Shown here: positions 19,532-28,358 of the stretch, one piece after another
Numbering within the stretch: the stretch's first letter is position 1
Layout of the letters: every line of letters starts with the position of its first letter
Source: ZLKRG44 sp964555705
Lineage (GTDB): Bacteria; Planctomycetota; Phycisphaerae; Phycisphaerales; SM1A02
NCBI GenBank assembly: GCA_964555705.1
Contig: CAZKTN010000008.1
Span: forward strand, 16,124-80,123
DNA: 64,000 nt
Reading direction: 5' to 3'
Translations under genes and position numbers: made by a program
The notes under the pieces: generated by a model
Told to the model about the DNA's origin: nothing
The model's database searches: none
What the model saw: the letters and a program-made list of their open reading frames with translations, nothing else

Positions 19532-20584
19532 ATGCACCACCGCAACAGCGTCCTTCGGTCCCTGCTGGCGATCATCCCCTGCGCGCTCGCCGCATGCGGC
19601 GTGCAGGAGAACCTGCCGGCCGAGGCAGTGCCCGCCGACACCGTGATTGTCGTCCGGGTCGATCCCGCCACGATGCAGGGCCCGATGGTCCGCGATGCGA
19701 TGGATGCGGTCGTGAAGATCGCCGGCCGCTCGACGAACCCGCAGATCGTGCAGCTCTCTGGACTGATCCAGCTCCAGTCGCTCTCGATGGATGAGGCCGA
19801 GTCGAAGACCACGGACGCCGCGATGGCTGCGCTTGCGGAGGCAGGCGCCACGGCCATCTGGGTGGTTGTGCCCGAATCGTCGCTCTCCAGCGCCGGTGAG
19901 CTCGCCGCAGATGCAGTCGATGCCGACGCTGATGACCTCCTCGAGTACGGCACCGCACTCGTGCAGGCGAAGACCCGCGATGCGGGACCGGCGATCGAGA
20001 AGGCTCTGCGAGCAATGGACGATGACCTCGCGTCGTGCACGGCCACATCGGTTGCGCCCGGATGGTTCGCGGTCCGCATGTCCGCGGACCAGCCGCTCCC
20101 CAAGGGCGGCGACGCGGCGATGGCCAGGGCGTTCGAGTCGGCGATCGCGCGCCAGTCGGGGGCGTCGATGGCGATGGCCATGAGGATGACCGACTCGATG
20201 CGTGCGGCCCTCGATTCGGATGACGAGATGATGCTTCAGGCGCAGATGATGGTCGGCCGCGTCGTCTCCGCGCTCGAGAGGCTGCAGATGCTCTCGGCCT
20301 CCGTGACCTTCGGCAAGGATCCTTCGATCCGCGCGCGAATGGCCTTCGGCACCGACAGCGACGCGGCCGAGTTCAACGCCGCATGGGACGAGACGCTGCA
20401 GACGATCCTTGGGTTCATCCAGATGCAGTCGATGATGGCTGAGGGCGGCGAGGAGGACGGCGATGAGCCTGCACCCAAGCCGACCCAGTGGGGCCCCGTG
20501 TTCGACGGACTCAAGATGCGCCAGGAGGGCGCGTCGCTCTCGCTCACGCTCGACCAGGAGCGGATGCGCGCCATGATGAAGTGA
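19532..20584 (+). CDS. Putative lipoprotein, unknown function
   Basis: 350 residues. Signal peptide with lipobox LAACG (LRSLLAIIPCALAACG) predicts a lipid-anchored envelope protein. The rest is Ala-, Met- and Asp-rich and mostly helical, with an acidic stretch EGGEEDGDEPAP near residue 315. I do not recognise a family. The last 41 bases overlap the convergent end of aroC. Confidence 0.7.
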   Translation: MHHRNSVLRSLLAIIPCALAACGVQENLPAEAVPADTVIVVRVDPATMQGPMVRDAMDAVVKIAGRSTNPQIVQLSGLIQLQSLSMDEAESKTTDAAMAALAEAGATAIWVVVPESSLSSAGELAADAVDADADDLLEYGTALVQAKTRDAGPAIEKALRAMDDDLASCTATSVAPGWFAVRMSADQPLPKGGDAAMARAFESAIARQSGASMAMAMRMTDSMRAALDSDDEMMLQAQMMVGRVVSALERLQMLSASVTFGKDPSIRARMAFGTDSDAAEFNAAWDETLQTILGFIQMQSMMAEGGEEDGDEPAPKPTQWGPVFDGLKMRQEGASLSLTLDQERMRAMMK

Positions 20585-21740
20585 GCGCACGCGCGGCCGA
20601 CAGGTAGTTCCGCACGTTCTCCGACATCTCGTCGAGAGAGTCGCCCCCGAACTTCGCGCGCAGCGCGCGGGCGACCTCGAACGCCACCACGTTCTCCATC
20701 ACCACGCTCGCGGCCGCGACAGCGCAGATGTCAGACCGCTCGTACTGGCTGGTGACCGCCTCGCCGGTGCGCAGGTCGACGCTCGGAAGCCCCTGAAGCA
20801 GCGTGCTGATGGGCTTCATGGCGCCGCGCACCACAATCGGCATGCCGTTTGTCATGCCGCCCTCGAGGCCGCCCGCGTTGTTGGAGGGGCGCACGAACCC
20901 TAGGTGCGGCTCTGCAGCGCGTGCGGCATCGAATGCGATCGGGTCGTGCACCGCACTTCCCATGCGCGCAGCCGCTTCCTTGCCGAGCCCGATCTCCACC
21001 GACTTGAAGGCCTGGATCCCCATCACCGCCGCCGCAAGATGCGCATCAAGCCTCTGGTCCGAGCTCGCGCAGGACCCGAGACCCGGCATCACGCCGAACA
21101 CGTGCACCTCGCAGATGCCGCCGACCGTGTCCTTGCGCTCCTTGGCGGTGCGGATGTGCGCCGCGATGCGCTCATCGGTGGCAGGATCCGGGCAGTACAC
21201 CTCGCTGGAGTCGCGCGCCGCACGAAGCGATGCAAGGTCACCTGGCTGGGGCACGCCATCCCACATCGCATCGAGTGCGCCACGCACGAACCCGAGCACC
21301 TCGATGCCGAACGGTCGCAGCAGGCTTCTCGCCAGCGCGCCAGCAGCCGTACGAGCCGCAGTCTCTCGCGCGCTTGCTCGCTCGAGCGTCGCCCTGCAGT
21401 CGTCGGTGAGCCACTTGATGCTGCCGGCAAGGTCCGCATGGCCAGGCCGCGGCCTGTGCACCGGTGGCGTGCGCTCAGGGTCGTCTATGCGCGAGTCGCG
21501 GTTGGCGATGCGCAGCGCGACTGGACTGCCGATCGTGCGGCCGAGCCTGACGCCGGAGAGGATCTCCACGCTGTCGTGCTCGATGCGCTGCCGCGCACCA
21601 CGGCCGTATCCGCCTTGCCTGCGCGCGAGCTCCGCATCGATGAGCGCCGTGTCCACCTGCACTCCCGCCGGCATGCCCTCCACCACCGCAAGCATGCAAG
21701 GCCCGTGCGACTCGCCAGCGGTGCGGTACGAGAGTTCCAC
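20544..21740 (-). CDS. aroC: Chorismate synthase
   Basis: 398 residues. Last step of the shikimate pathway, converting EPSP to chorismate with reduced flavin. Motifs are present: SYRTAGESHGPCMLAVVEGMPAG at the start, RRQGGYGRGARQRIEHDSVEILSGV, GHADLAGSIKW, SARETAARTAAGALA, FVRPSNNAGGLEGGMTNG and the closing QYERSDICAVAAASVVMENVVAF. The start is a GTG nine bases after the aroDE stop, with an AGGA overlapping that stop. It therefore forms an operon with the AroD/AroE fusion upstream. The 3' end overlaps a convergent lipoprotein gene. Confidence 0.96.
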   Translation of the reverse strand: MELSYRTAGESHGPCMLAVVEGMPAGVQVDTALIDAELARRQGGYGRGARQRIEHDSVEILSGVRLGRTIGSPVALRIANRDSRIDDPERTPPVHRPRPGHADLAGSIKWLTDDCRATLERASARETAARTAAGALARSLLRPFGIEVLGFVRGALDAMWDGVPQPGDLASLRAARDSSEVYCPDPATDERIAAHIRTAKERKDTVGGICEVHVFGVMPGLGSCASSDQRLDAHLAAAVMGIQAFKSVEIGLGKEAAARMGSAVHDPIAFDAARAAEPHLGFVRPSNNAGGLEGGMTNGMPIVVRGAMKPISTLLQGLPSVDLRTGEAVTSQYERSDICAVAAASVVMENVVAFEVARALRAKFGGDSLDEMSENVRNYLSAARALTSSWRASAPGRA

Positions 21741-21749
21741 GAAGCGATC

Positions 21750-24700
21750 CTAGCGCTGGCTGCCTGCGGCCGGCGCAGCCATTGCCGGCGGCTTGAGCCC
21801 AGGAAGCCCTGCGAGGAACAGCGTGCGCTGCGCCGCCTGCTCGAGCTGGCCACGTGCAGCACGCCACTGGATCAGCGCAGCAGTGTCAGGTGCGCCTCCA
21901 CGGGACTGCGCAGACTGGCTGATGATGGCCACAGCCGAGGCCCAGAGGTCCGCCGCGGGATGCGCAGACTCGCCGTCGAGCGCATCGCACCAGGCTGCAC
22001 GCTCGCTGCGGATGAGCAGCATGCGTGTCGAGCTCCATCCGGGCACTCCGGCGGCGAGCGCGCCGGCCACCAGGAATCGTCGCGCATGCCACGCTGCCGT
22101 GACGTCCCCCGCACGGGACACCGAGTCCTCGAGCGCACGAACGGCTGCGAGCGCCGCACGAGCCTCCGCATGCGCAGCCGCTGCCGCAGCCTGTGCCCGT
22201 GCTGCACTCGCCGATGCGCTGCGCGTGCGCGCCTGCTGGATCGCGAACGCTGCTGGGTCGCCCGCCGGCGGCGAACCATGCTGCCGCACCAGCGCATCGA
22301 CGTCGCGCAGCGCAAGGTCGGCGCCGATTCGCGCACGCTCGGCAGCGACCGACGCATCGAGGGCTGCGCTCCGCCCCGTCGCCCCATCGGAGAGCACGCG
22401 GCCAAGCCCGCCCTCGACGAGCGCCCTCGCATCAGGAGGAAGCGATCCCCACGCGTCGGGGTCGGCGATGGACCTTGCCAGCGCACGGAGATCGAGCATG
22501 ACGGCCTCGCCCTCCTCCGAGGGCGTCACGCCCGCAAGTGGCGCATGCGGCGCCTGAACCTCGAGGCCTCGCGCAAGCCTGAGCTGCGACACCCATGCGG
22601 GTGCGCCACCGGTCCGCATCGCGAGGCGCTCGAGCGCACCCCAAGTCTGCCCATCGTGGCGCACCACCGCATCGAGGCAACGCTGCTCGAGCGACGCAAA
22701 CGACGCTGCGGCGGCGTCGAATGCCGCCATGTCACCCGCGCGCACGGCCTGCTCTGCGCGGTTCCGGGCGGCCGCGAGCTGCTCCAGCGCCGGTGCGACG
22801 TGCTGGGCCCAGCGCATGGAGTCGTCGCGGACAAGTGCGTCGAGCGCGCGCCGGTCCTCGTCATCCTGTACCTGCGCATCAAGCGCCCGTATGCCAAGCT
22901 GCTCGAGCGCGGGCCGGAGCGACGTCAGCGAGTCGGGCAGCGCGTAGGCGGATGCGCGAGACGGCGGCAGTTCGCCACGCTGCATTACCGCCGACGCGAC
23001 ATCCCGGGGCAGGGACTCCATCACCTCGACCGCGCCATCCTCGCCGACGATGCGTGCGATCGTCGGCGCCGAGTCGGCGAGCTGCGCATACGCAAGCGCC
23101 CGAATCGCCTGTGCACGGTCCGCACCGACGGACTCCGCCAGCGCCGCGAGCAGCGCCGCATCCTCCTCCTGGAGCAGCGTCTCCACGCCAGATGCTCGCT
23201 GCAGCGTCGGCGCGGGCTCCCCGGCAGCGGGCACCGAGCGCGAACCTGACGGTGCACGCCGCGTGCATGCCGCACGCCGGCGCGCCACCTCATCCTCCGC
23301 GGACATCCAGCGCGCACGTGTGTACGCGTCCACTGCGGCGAGTGCCGAGTCACGTGCCCGCGACTCCACAGCCGGCATGCGCGCGACGACCACACGCATG
23401 AGCTGGGCACGCGACGCCCACTCGCGGACGAGATCGGGGTAGGCGCCTGCCAGCATCGCGCGAAGCACGGCCTCGCCTGCCGGCGCAGCCGCAGCGCAGT
23501 CGGCGGCGAGCGATGCCTCTGCGTCGAGCCATCTCGACCGGATGCCTCTCTCGGATGTACGCAGCTCATCTACGTCCTCGCCCGAGTCCGCCCGCGCACG
23601 CAGCTCCGCAAGCGCCCGGGCGCTGTCCTCCGAGATCCTCGCGTACGCGGAGACGGCGCTTCGCAGCTCGAACGGCACGCCGTTGCGCGCGCTCGCGCGC
23701 AGCGCATCGACGGCTCCACCTGCCTCGCGCGCGCACTGCTCCGCCATCGCGCATCGCCGCGCACGTCGCCACGACTCGATCGCGGGCGCTGCGCTCTCGC
23801 CGAGAAGCTCAAGAAGCCGGTCGAGGAGCGTCCCGTCAACCTCCATGCGTGCGTCCATGTCCAGCGCTGCGCCCGAGCGCGATCCATTGGGGCGCGCACG
23901 TTCGGCGGCGGCCCATGCCGCAAGGTAGTCCCGGTGTGCCGCGCACACGTCAGGCCACTCCGCGGGAGAGATCGCAATGAGGTCGCCGCACCACGCGCGG
24001 ACCTCCTCGAAGAGGATCGGGTCCACCTGCCCGCCGAATGCGGGCGCGCGCGCATGGGCTGATGCGCCGCCGCGCGACATCGGGGCGGCCGCACTTGCGG
24101 CGCGCGAATCGGCGATCGCGCACAGCATGACGATCACGGCCGCGCACAGGCAGGCGACCGGGCTCGAGAGCACCGTGGCCGAGGGCGCCTTCGCAGACTT
24201 GGCCGGATGCGCCTGGGGATCAACACCGGTCCACGCCATGAACTGGCGCCGCGCCTGCGCCAGCAGCAGCTGCATGCCGGTCGCCACCCGCGCCCCGCGT
24301 GCGCGCGCCTGCTGCACAAGCGGCGTCTCCTCGGGCACCGACACCATGTCGAGCACCGCACACTGCGGACCCACAAGGTCAGCGCTCGGGAGGGGCGACG
24401 CCAGCTCGTCCGGTCCGCCCTGCATGCCGATCGGCGTTGCGTGAATCAGCGCATCGAACGAATGCGACGCGAGCTGAGGAAGCGCGGCGCCGCCGATGCG
24501 GCCATCGCTCCCGGATGCGCAGTGACGCGAGAGCTCCGATGCCGCCGCATCGGCCTGCTCCGGCCGACGCGCAAGGATCGTCACGTCGGACCCCTCCTTC
24601 GCCATCGCGTATGCAGCCGCGCGCGCTGCGCCACCTGCGCCGACGATCGCCACGCGGGCGCCGCGCCAGCCTGCCCCCTGCTGCGCAAGGCCCCGCATCA

Positions 24701-25787
24701 CCTCCGCGACGGCTGGCGCATCGGTGTTCAGCGCGCGCATGCGCCCATCGGGACCGATCACGAGCGTGTTCGCCGCGCCGATCGCCGCGCTTGCGTCATC
24801 GGCGTCACCGCCGCACTCGCGCACGTAGCGCAGCAGGTGCTCCTTGTGCGGGTGCGTGACGCTTGCGCCCCTGAAGTCGAGCGCCGCACACGCGTGCAGC
24901 TCGCCAACCGTCGCCTTGAATGACTCCCATCCTGGCGCCACCGGCATCGGGAAGTAGCGCGCATCGATGTCATGCGCAGCGAACCATCCGTTGTGGACCT
25001 GCGGGCTCCTCGACTGCGCGACGGGCCACCCGATCACGCCATACGCCGCAGTGGTGCGGCTGATCCGCCTGATGCCCCACATGCCGACGAGCTCGCGCAC
25101 GCTCGGCTGGCCTGGCGCTGTGGCCCCGTCGCCATCCACATGCGCATAGGTGAGCAGCGCCCCGAACTTGGGTGCAAGCACACGCGTCATAAGCCCGAAC
25201 TCGCCCATACAGATCGCTGCGGTGGGCTTGGACCGCATCGAGAGAAGCTCCACGGACTCCGTCACATCGCGGAGGCTCCGCGCGCGCCATGCCAACTTCG
25301 CCACGGCGCATGCAGGGTCGCCCCACATCAGGCCGATGCGGCGCGACAGGTCCCCAGGCCGACCCATGAAGTCGTGTGCGGACACGATCAGGCCAGGCAA
25401 CCCATCCCGCACCTGCCCCGGATGGTCCACGCACAGGAGCACCTTCTGGCGGAGGTTCGCGCTGCGCTCGAGGCTCGAGAGCTCCACATCGATGTACCGC
25501 GGCGGGTGGTCGGCGGTGCACACAGCCTCAAGGAAGGAGATTCGGTCCGTCTCGTCGCCGTCCCATCCGCCGCCCTCGGCAGCTGCGCGAACCGTCACGA
25601 TGCATGGCATGGGCGACTCGCGGACAAGGCGGCGGGCGGCCTCGACTGCGCCGGGCTCGCCGGCAAGCATGTCCATGCGCCACTCCACCAGGTCAGCCCC
25701 ATCGGCCTTCGCCTGCGATGCCCGCACGAGGGCATCCGACACGGCATCTGGCCTGTCCACCGCGATGCTGGCGGCAATGAGCGTCAC
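21750..25787 (-). CDS. aroDE: Bifunctional 3-dehydroquinate dehydratase/shikimate dehydrogenase continuing into a large Ala-rich secreted-type domain
   Basis: 1345-residue uninterrupted frame. Residues about 1-230 are type I AroD: LVEWRMDML, the SAHDF histidine and the Schiff-base lysine in VAKLAW. Residues about 250-525 are AroE: GWPVAQSRSPQVHN, GASVTHPHKEHLL (catalytic Lys), LNTDAPAV (catalytic Asp), VGAGGAARAAAYAMA and the normal end QFMAWTGVDP. The frame then runs on through a short linker into VLSSPVACLCAAVIVMLCAIADSRAASA (from residue 539), which looks like a signal peptide or membrane anchor. About 780 mostly helical, Ala-rich residues of no recognised family follow. A GTG at 24173 could start a separate 807-residue secreted protein, but no stop separates the two. 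AroC follows in the same operon. Confidence 0.85.
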   Translation of the reverse strand: MTLIAASIAVDRPDAVSDALVRASQAKADGADLVEWRMDMLAGEPGAVEAARRLVRESPMPCIVTVRAAAEGGGWDGDETDRISFLEAVCTADHPPRYIDVELSSLERSANLRQKVLLCVDHPGQVRDGLPGLIVSAHDFMGRPGDLSRRIGLMWGDPACAVAKLAWRARSLRDVTESVELLSMRSKPTAAICMGEFGLMTRVLAPKFGALLTYAHVDGDGATAPGQPSVRELVGMWGIRRISRTTAAYGVIGWPVAQSRSPQVHNGWFAAHDIDARYFPMPVAPGWESFKATVGELHACAALDFRGASVTHPHKEHLLRYVRECGGDADDASAAIGAANTLVIGPDGRMRALNTDAPAVAEVMRGLAQQGAGWRGARVAIVGAGGAARAAAYAMAKEGSDVTILARRPEQADAAASELSRHCASGSDGRIGGAALPQLASHSFDALIHATPIGMQGGPDELASPLPSADLVGPQCAVLDMVSVPEETPLVQQARARGARVATGMQLLLAQARRQFMAWTGVDPQAHPAKSAKAPSATVLSSPVACLCAAVIVMLCAIADSRAASAAAPMSRGGASAHARAPAFGGQVDPILFEEVRAWCGDLIAISPAEWPDVCAAHRDYLAAWAAAERARPNGSRSGAALDMDARMEVDGTLLDRLLELLGESAAPAIESWRRARRCAMAEQCAREAGGAVDALRASARNGVPFELRSAVSAYARISEDSARALAELRARADSGEDVDELRTSERGIRSRWLDAEASLAADCAAAAPAGEAVLRAMLAGAYPDLVREWASRAQLMRVVVARMPAVESRARDSALAAVDAYTRARWMSAEDEVARRRAACTRRAPSGSRSVPAAGEPAPTLQRASGVETLLQEEDAALLAALAESVGADRAQAIRALAYAQLADSAPTIARIVGEDGAVEVMESLPRDVASAVMQRGELPPSRASAYALPDSLTSLRPALEQLGIRALDAQVQDDEDRRALDALVRDDSMRWAQHVAPALEQLAAARNRAEQAVRAGDMAAFDAAAASFASLEQRCLDAVVRHDGQTWGALERLAMRTGGAPAWVSQLRLARGLEVQAPHAPLAGVTPSEEGEAVMLDLRALARSIADPDAWGSLPPDARALVEGGLGRVLSDGATGRSAALDASVAAERARIGADLALRDVDALVRQHGSPPAGDPAAFAIQQARTRSASASAARAQAAAAAAHAEARAALAAVRALEDSVSRAGDVTAAWHARRFLVAGALAAGVPGWSSTRMLLIRSERAAWCDALDGESAHPAADLWASAVAIISQSAQSRGGAPDTAALIQWRAARGQLEQAAQRTLFLAGLPGLKPPAMAAPAAGSQR

Positions 25788-25823
25788 CTGACCGATGCTA
25801 CGAGCGGCGAATACGATCGGCGC

Positions 25824-26453
25824 GTGAGCGAGCCTGCCGAAGAGCGGATTGTTTCAGACGCACGCGAGTGGCTGAGGGGACACCTCAGCGGCTTCATCCG
25901 CTTTGACGGCGAGCGCACGCCGATCCGGATCGTCGTCGCGCCGGATGGGTCGATCGTGGCGCCAGTGATGGTCGCGATGCTCATCTCGACGGACGTCGTG
26001 CTCGAGCTGCCCAATGACGACGACGAGTCGATGCACCTGATGGTGACTCTCGAGAAGTTCGACGAGAACGGCCCCCACGGCGGACTGGCCGACCGGTGGC
26101 GCATCTACCACGGCGACCCGCCTGACGTGAACTGGGCGCAGTGCACGGTCGACGCGGTGCGCTTCGCCGGATACTTCGTCGATGGCGATGCGCTGATGGC
26201 ACCGAACCCGCTTGCCGCGGGCGAGGCCGCGGCGTGCAGCGCCATCAACCGCGGCGACCGCTCGGTGCTCGCCGCCGCCGCACGCGCGTGCGGCGGACAC
26301 GAGCTTGCCGATCCGAGGGTCGTCGGCATCGATCCAGGCGGCTGCGACATCCGCAGCGACTTCGGGGTCGTGCGCGTGCCATGGCCGGAACCCATCGGCG
26401 ATGCGGCGCAGGCTGCCGCTGCGCTCGCACGTGTGGCAGGGCAGCGCGCATAG
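25824..26453 (+). CDS. Hypothetical protein, possibly flavin-reductase-like/DUF2470-like
   Basis: 209 residues from the GTG at 25824. The N-terminal REWLRGHLSGFIRFDGERTPIRIVVAPDGSIVAPVMVAMLISTDVVLELPND and the following WRIYHG...VRFAGYFVDGDALMAPNPLAAGE are reminiscent of the heme-oxygenase-like/pyridoxamine-phosphate-oxidase family C-terminal domains (DUF2470). The match is weak and I give no function. It is divergent from aroDE (36 bases) and lies just before the aromatic amino-acid hydroxylase gene on the same strand. Confidence 0.6.
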   Translation: MSEPAEERIVSDAREWLRGHLSGFIRFDGERTPIRIVVAPDGSIVAPVMVAMLISTDVVLELPNDDDESMHLMVTLEKFDENGPHGGLADRWRIYHGDPPDVNWAQCTVDAVRFAGYFVDGDALMAPNPLAAGEAAACSAINRGDRSVLAAAARACGGHELADPRVVGIDPGGCDIRSDFGVVRVPWPEPIGDAAQAAAALARVAGQRA

Positions 26454-26475
26454 GGCATCGGCACCATCCGCGCCC

Positions 26476-26518
26476 TCGCCGCACGTGACATGCCGCGCGT
26501 GACGTGCCGCGGGCGGCG
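26476..26518 (+). repeat. Three imperfect 14-15-bp direct repeats upstream of the hydroxylase/kynurenine cluster
   Basis: Consecutive units at 26476-26490, 26491-26504 and 26505-26518 share the core GCCGC(A/G)CGTGAC(A/G); the third has decayed. They lie 62-104 bases before the hydroxylase ATG at 26580, where a regulator could bind. The functional reading is speculative. Confidence 0.4.
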
Positions 26519-26579
26519 CCCTCAAATCCCGCGCGGAACAGGTTTCGGCATCGAGGCCGGTCCCCGTAGCATTTGCGGC

Positions 26580-27470
26580 ATGGGACACCATGAGAACCCA
26601 GTCGAGAAGAAGTTTGCGGGCAGCCTCAACTCGGCGATGATCGCCGACGGCGAGGCCAACGCCGCACAGGAGTACGCGAACCAGTTTGGCCAGCCTGGGT
26701 TCACCGATCCCACCCGCCTCTACATCACGCAGCGCTACGAGGGCTACACGGAGGAGAACCAGGAGACGTGGCAGACCCTCTACGACCGCCAGATGGAGTA
26801 CCTCGCGGATCACGCCAGCGAGACGTACCTCGGAGGCGCGCGCGCCATCAAGCTCGTGCGCGACTACATCCCGCACCTCGAGGGGCCGCTGTCGGTGAAC
26901 ACCTTCCTGAAGCAGCTCACGGGATGGCAGAGCAAGGCAGTGCCGGGCTACCTGCCCGCGAAGAGCTTCTTCGCGTGCCTTGCGCGCCGCGAGTTCCCCA
27001 CCACGATCGTCATCCGGCCGAAGCAGTCGATCGACTACCTGCCGGAACCTGACATCTTCCACGACATCTTCGGCCACGTGCCGCTGCATGCGGACCCGGT
27101 CTTCGCTGACTTCCTGCAGACCTACGGCAAGGCTGCGCTACTCACCGAGGACCCCCACCACATGGAGCGACTTGCCCGGCTCTTCTGGTTCACGGTGGAG
27201 TTCGGACTGATCAAGGAGGGCGGGCAGGTGAAGCTCTACGGCAGCGGGCTCATCTCGAGCCCGGGCGAGAGCATCCATGCGCTCAATTCCAAGGATGTCG
27301 ACCGGAGGCCATTCGACCTCGAGCGCGTGTGCGACACCAGCTTCGAGATCGACCACTACCAGCCGATCCTCTACGTGCTCGACAGCTTCACGCAGCTGCG
27401 CGATGCCATGAACACCTACGCCAACCGCCTCATCGACGAGGCGTCGCGGCGCGCACCCCAGGCAGCCTGA
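26580..27470 (+). CDS. phhA: Aromatic amino-acid hydroxylase (phenylalanine 4-monooxygenase family)
   Basis: 296 residues, a single catalytic domain without the ACT regulatory domain of animal enzymes. The iron-binding residues of the pterin-dependent hydroxylase family are present: His161 and His166 in HDIFGHVPLH, and Glu207 in WFTVEFGL. The family blocks TGWQSKAVPGYLPAKSFFACLARREFP and YLPEPDIFHD precede them. The family hydroxylates Phe, Tyr or Trp; substrate choice cannot be read from the sequence, and Phe to Tyr is the default for bacteria. The start ATG at 26580 fits the family start. It is the first gene of the cluster and is followed after 11 bases by 3-hydroxyanthranilate dioxygenase, which raises the possibility of a role with tryptophan metabolites. 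Confidence 0.92.
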   Translation: MGHHENPVEKKFAGSLNSAMIADGEANAAQEYANQFGQPGFTDPTRLYITQRYEGYTEENQETWQTLYDRQMEYLADHASETYLGGARAIKLVRDYIPHLEGPLSVNTFLKQLTGWQSKAVPGYLPAKSFFACLARREFPTTIVIRPKQSIDYLPEPDIFHDIFGHVPLHADPVFADFLQTYGKAALLTEDPHHMERLARLFWFTVEFGLIKEGGQVKLYGSGLISSPGESIHALNSKDVDRRPFDLERVCDTSFEIDHYQPILYVLDSFTQLRDAMNTYANRLIDEASRRAPQAA

Positions 27471-27481
27471 GGGAGGGATCA

Positions 27482-28174
27482 ATGACCGCCGCCCCGCGAC
27501 ACGCAGCGCCGTCCACCGCAGCTCACGAGACCGCCGTGCAGCACCCGCCCTATCCGGTCAAGGAGAGCGCGATGCCGCTCGCGGTCAACTCGCTTGGCGA
27601 CCCCACCGGATGGGCAGCCGACGGCACGGTGGCGCCCTCAGTTGCCCTCAACGCGTGGATCGAGGCCAATCGGCACATGATGAAGCCGCCGGTCTCGAAC
27701 AAGTACCTCTACTCGGGCGAGGACTTCTTCGTGATGATCATTGCGGGCCCGAACGCCCGCAACGATTTCCACATGACGAACTCCGAGGAGTTCTTCATCC
27801 AGCTCAAGGGCGACATCGTGGTGCGCATCCGCGACACCGATGGCGTCATCCGCGACGTGACGGTGCGCGAGGGCGAGACGTTCTTCATCCCGCCCAACGT
27901 GCCGCACTCGCCGATGCGCGGGCCGGACACGATTGGCCTTGTCGTGGAGCGCCGGCGACCGCCCACCGAGACCGAGCACATCATGTACTTCTGCGAGCAG
28001 TGCGGCGACCTTGTCTACGACAGGGAGTTCGCGTGCGCGGACATTGTGGTGGCCTTCTCGCGCGCGATGGAGGAGTTCTGGGCGGATCCGGCGCTCTGCA
28101 CCTGCAAGCGCTGCGGCACGCGCATCATGAAGCCTGCGCCGCGCACGCAGGCCCCTGACGCGCTGAGGCGCTGA
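27482..28174 (+). CDS. nbaC: 3-Hydroxyanthranilate 3,4-dioxygenase
   Basis: 230-residue cupin that opens 3-hydroxyanthranilate to aminocarboxymuconate semialdehyde (ACMS). The catalytic iron ligands are His97 (NDFHMT), Glu103 (SEEFF) and His142 (PPNVPHSP), and the core KPPVSNKYLYSGEDFFVMIIAGPNARNDFH is strongly conserved. The bacterial-type second metal site is complete: CEQC (171-174) and CKRC (208-211). The start at 27482 is supported by GGGAGGG four bases before the ATG, giving an N-terminal extension of about 50 residues over typical homologues. Next in the pathway is ACMS decarboxylase, encoded just downstream. Confidence 0.95.
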   Translation: MTAAPRHAAPSTAAHETAVQHPPYPVKESAMPLAVNSLGDPTGWAADGTVAPSVALNAWIEANRHMMKPPVSNKYLYSGEDFFVMIIAGPNARNDFHMTNSEEFFIQLKGDIVVRIRDTDGVIRDVTVREGETFFIPPNVPHSPMRGPDTIGLVVERRRPPTETEHIMYFCEQCGDLVYDREFACADIVVAFSRAMEEFWADPALCTCKRCGTRIMKPAPRTQAPDALRR

Positions 28175-28188
28175 ACCGGCGCGTTGCC

Positions 28189-28320
28189 GCGCCCTTGCGG
28201 CGCCNNNNNNNNNNNNNNNNNNNNNNNNNNNNNNNNNNNNNNNNNNNNNNNNNNNNNNNNNNNNNNNNNNNNNNNNNNNNNNNNNNNNNNNNNNNNNNNN
28301 NNNNGCGCCCTTGCGGCGCC
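28189..28320. other. Assembly gap (100 N) flanked by an identical 16-bp sequence
   Basis: GCGCCCTTGCGGCGCC ends at 28204 and begins again at 28305, on either side of Ns at 28205-28304. The gap is intergenic between two genes of the kynurenine cluster. The overlap is short, so a real missing stretch is less easily excluded here than at the other gaps. Confidence 0.85.
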
Positions 28321-28358
28321 GACCTTTTGCAGGCCCGCTGCGTAGGATCATGGTCCGC

